From Candidatus Nomurabacteria bacterium (GTDB lineage Bacteria; Patescibacteriota; Minisyncoccia; Phycocordibacterales; PALSA-1337), in assembly GCA_943354625.1 (NCBI GenBank), contig CALRCS010000008.1, positions 1 to 14,988 of the forward strand: 14,988 nucleotides of DNA, written 5' to 3'. Shown in pieces: positions 13,917 through 14,988 of this stretch; the stretch's first letter is position 1; every line of letters starts with the position of its first letter. The translations under genes were made by a program, and so were the position numbers. Below the pieces are notes generated by a model. That model did no database searches and was not told where the DNA came from. It saw only the letters and a program-made list of their open reading frames with translations.

Positions 13917-13945
13917 ACTACCAGCCGTGTACTGGTAGTTTTTTT
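13917..13945 (+). terminator. Rho-independent terminator, shared with convergent mnmA
   Basis: An 8-bp stem (ACTACCAG / CTGGTAGT) with a 7-base loop (CCGTGTA) is followed by seven T residues. It sits 13 nt after the TGA of the plus-strand gene. The T-run overlaps the mnmA stop codon on the other strand. Read from mnmA, the same hairpin is followed by a weaker CGTAATTTTT, so it may work in both directions. Confidence 0.85.
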
Positions 13946-14988
13946 ATATAGAAATAATTCCTCCTCCCAAACACTGTTCCCCATCATAAACTACAAGTGA
14001 CTGACCTGGAGATATTGTATATTGCAGTTTTGAAAATTCTACGAAGTTTTCGTAGGAAATCACTATGTCGAATAAAGGCTCACGGTACCTAGCGCGGGCT
14101 TTTAGTTTTTTCCCAGACGGTGCACTTCCTTGATTCCAATTCATATCAGTCAATTTAATTTTCTTAATTCCATATGGTAAATTTCCATCAGCATTTTTAT
14201 TTGCCACTGTAATAGTATTATTTTCTATATTTTTTGAAATAATATAATAAGGCTCATCATTTGGAGTCTTTTTTAAAATATTAAAACCATGTCGTTCACC
14301 AATAGTAAAAAAGAAACTACCATCGTGTTCCCCGATGACTTCACCTTTTTCATTCAAAACCTCTCCCTTTATTGATTCTATATAATGTGAAAGGAATTCT
14401 TTAATATCGATTTTTCCAATAAAGCATAGACCCTGGCTATCCTTTTTTTCTGCATTTGGTAAATTGAATTTCTTAGCAAGCTTTCTGACTTCTGGTTTCT
14501 CTATGTTTCCCACGGGGAAGAGTGTTTTTGAAAGCTGTTCTTTTGTTAGTGTCCATAGAAAATATGTCTGATCTTTATTTTTATCATTGCCTGCTATGAG
14601 TTTTCCATCAATGACTTGTGCATAGTGACCAGTTGCAATAAAGTCAGCTCCTTGTTTCATAGCCCAGTTGAAAAACCCTCCAAACTTCACGTAACGATTG
14701 CACATCACATCAGGATTTGGAGTTCTTCCGGCTTTATATTCATGTATCATATAGTCTACAACTTCTTCTTTGTATTCTTTTTCTAGATCAAGTGTAATAA
14801 ACGGAATCTCAAGTTTTGCAGCTACACGCATAGCGTCGAGCCTGTCTTCTTTCCATGTACAGTTTATCCAGTCGGGTTGCCAAACCTTGATAAAGACTCC
14901 TATTACATTATATCCTTGCTTTTTTAACAAACAAGCAGAAACAGAGCTATCAACTCCGCCAGACATACCTACGTATACCTTTTTATTA
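13944..14988 (-). CDS. mnmA: tRNA-specific 2-thiouridylase MnmA, 5' end beyond the right edge
   Basis: MnmA puts sulfur on C2 of wobble uridine 34 in tRNA-Lys, -Glu and -Gln. The visible sequence begins NKKVYVGMSGGVDSS, containing the ATP-pyrophosphatase P-loop SGGVDSS. Family proteins start a few residues upstream, so the real start is outside the window and the inner ATG at 14964-14966 is not it. The two catalytic cysteines are present in TPNPDVMCN and DSQGLCFIGK, and the central GERHGFNI and C-terminal beta barrel with ISPGQSLVVYDGEQCLGGG are typical. Length fits the usual 360 or so. It is convergent with the plus-strand orphan gene. The palindromic repeat at 14039-14055 lies in its C-terminal domain. 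Confidence 0.95.
   Translation of the reverse strand, partial: NKKVYVGMSGGVDSSVSACLLKKQGYNVIGVFIKVWQPDWINCTWKEDRLDAMRVAAKLEIPFITLDLEKEYKEEVVDYMIHEYKAGRTPNPDVMCNRYVKFGGFFNWAMKQGADFIATGHYAQVIDGKLIAGNDKNKDQTYFLWTLTKEQLSKTLFPVGNIEKPEVRKLAKKFNLPNAEKKDSQGLCFIGKIDIKEFLSHYIESIKGEVLNEKGEVIGEHDGSFFFTIGERHGFNILKKTPNDEPYYIISKNIENNTITVANKNADGNLPYGIKKIKLTDMNWNQGSAPSGKKLKARARYREPLFDIVISYENFVEFSKLQYTISPGQSLVVYDGEQCLGGGIISI
14037..14060. repeat. Dispersed palindromic repeat, copy 2
   Basis: This is the partner of the repeat at 10-33, with 23 of 24 bases identical. The palindrome at 14039-14055 is CTACGAA / TTCGTAG with a 3-base loop, differing from copy 1 only in one loop base. It encodes ISYENFVE of MnmA, in the same frame as copy 1. 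Confidence 0.7.

Noticed and set aside
1..14988. CRISPR array, tRNA or rRNA gene, insertion sequence
   Set aside because: No regularly spaced repeats, no cloverleaf-sized free gap, no transposase frame and no terminal inverted repeats were seen; nearly all bases are in protein genes.

Overview
The window looks like a chromosomal segment from a Candidate Phyla Radiation bacterium (Candidatus Patescibacteria), most likely a Parcubacteria lineage; this is inference from gene content and protein architecture. The signs are compact AT-rich DNA with very short gaps, trimmed housekeeping proteins (an L13 of 114 aa, an alanyl-tRNA synthetase of 594 aa that ends after its editing domain), a baseplate-J-like membrane protein beside a PilM/FtsA-fold protein, and start regions that mostly lack Shine-Dalgarno sequences. 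The genetic code appears standard: TAA dominates as stop, with TAG and TGA also used, and the conserved genes contain no in-frame TGA.

Layout. A small minus-strand gene runs off the left edge (1-246) and is divergent from two plus-strand genes for small membrane-anchored proteins (306-957). Minus-strand genes then fill most of the window: grpE (966-1475); a hypothetical membrane-anchored gene cut by an in-frame TGA (1547-2218) and followed by a terminator; and a translation/transcription operon, in transcription order infA, rpmJ, rpsM, rpsK, rpsD, rpoA, rplQ, rplM, rpsI (6319 down to 2291). Upstream of infA are a baseplate-J-like membrane protein (6363-7700), an actin-fold PilM/FtsA-like protein (7725-8852), a minimal alaS (8880-10664), an M3-family zinc oligopeptidase (10717-12516) and an ATP-cone/PD-(D/E)XK nuclease fusion (12542-13384). 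One plus-strand orphan gene (13463-13903) follows, then mnmA on the minus strand, whose 5' end is cut by the right edge (13944-14988).

How it fits together. The central block makes ribosome parts, the RNA polymerase alpha subunit and initiation factor 1. alaS and mnmA serve tRNA charging and wobble-base thiolation. grpE and the M3 peptidase serve protein quality control and peptide turnover. The PilM-like and baseplate-J-like pair suggests an envelope or surface apparatus, but its job cannot be fixed from sequence.

The most notable non-gene signals are: (i) four start codons preceded by TATAAT, TATACT or TAAACT with exactly 6 nt between the hexamer and ATG, the geometry of leaderless mRNAs, plus two more at 9 nt; (ii) two copies, 14 kb apart, of a 17-bp palindrome inside a 24-bp near-identical repeat, both inside coding sequence and read in the same frame; (iii) an in-frame TGA separating 127 and 95 open codons; (iv) a lone plus-strand gene with a strong Shine-Dalgarno that its neighbours lack. 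No tRNA, rRNA, CRISPR array or insertion sequence was found, and no gene-free stretch exceeds 300 bases.
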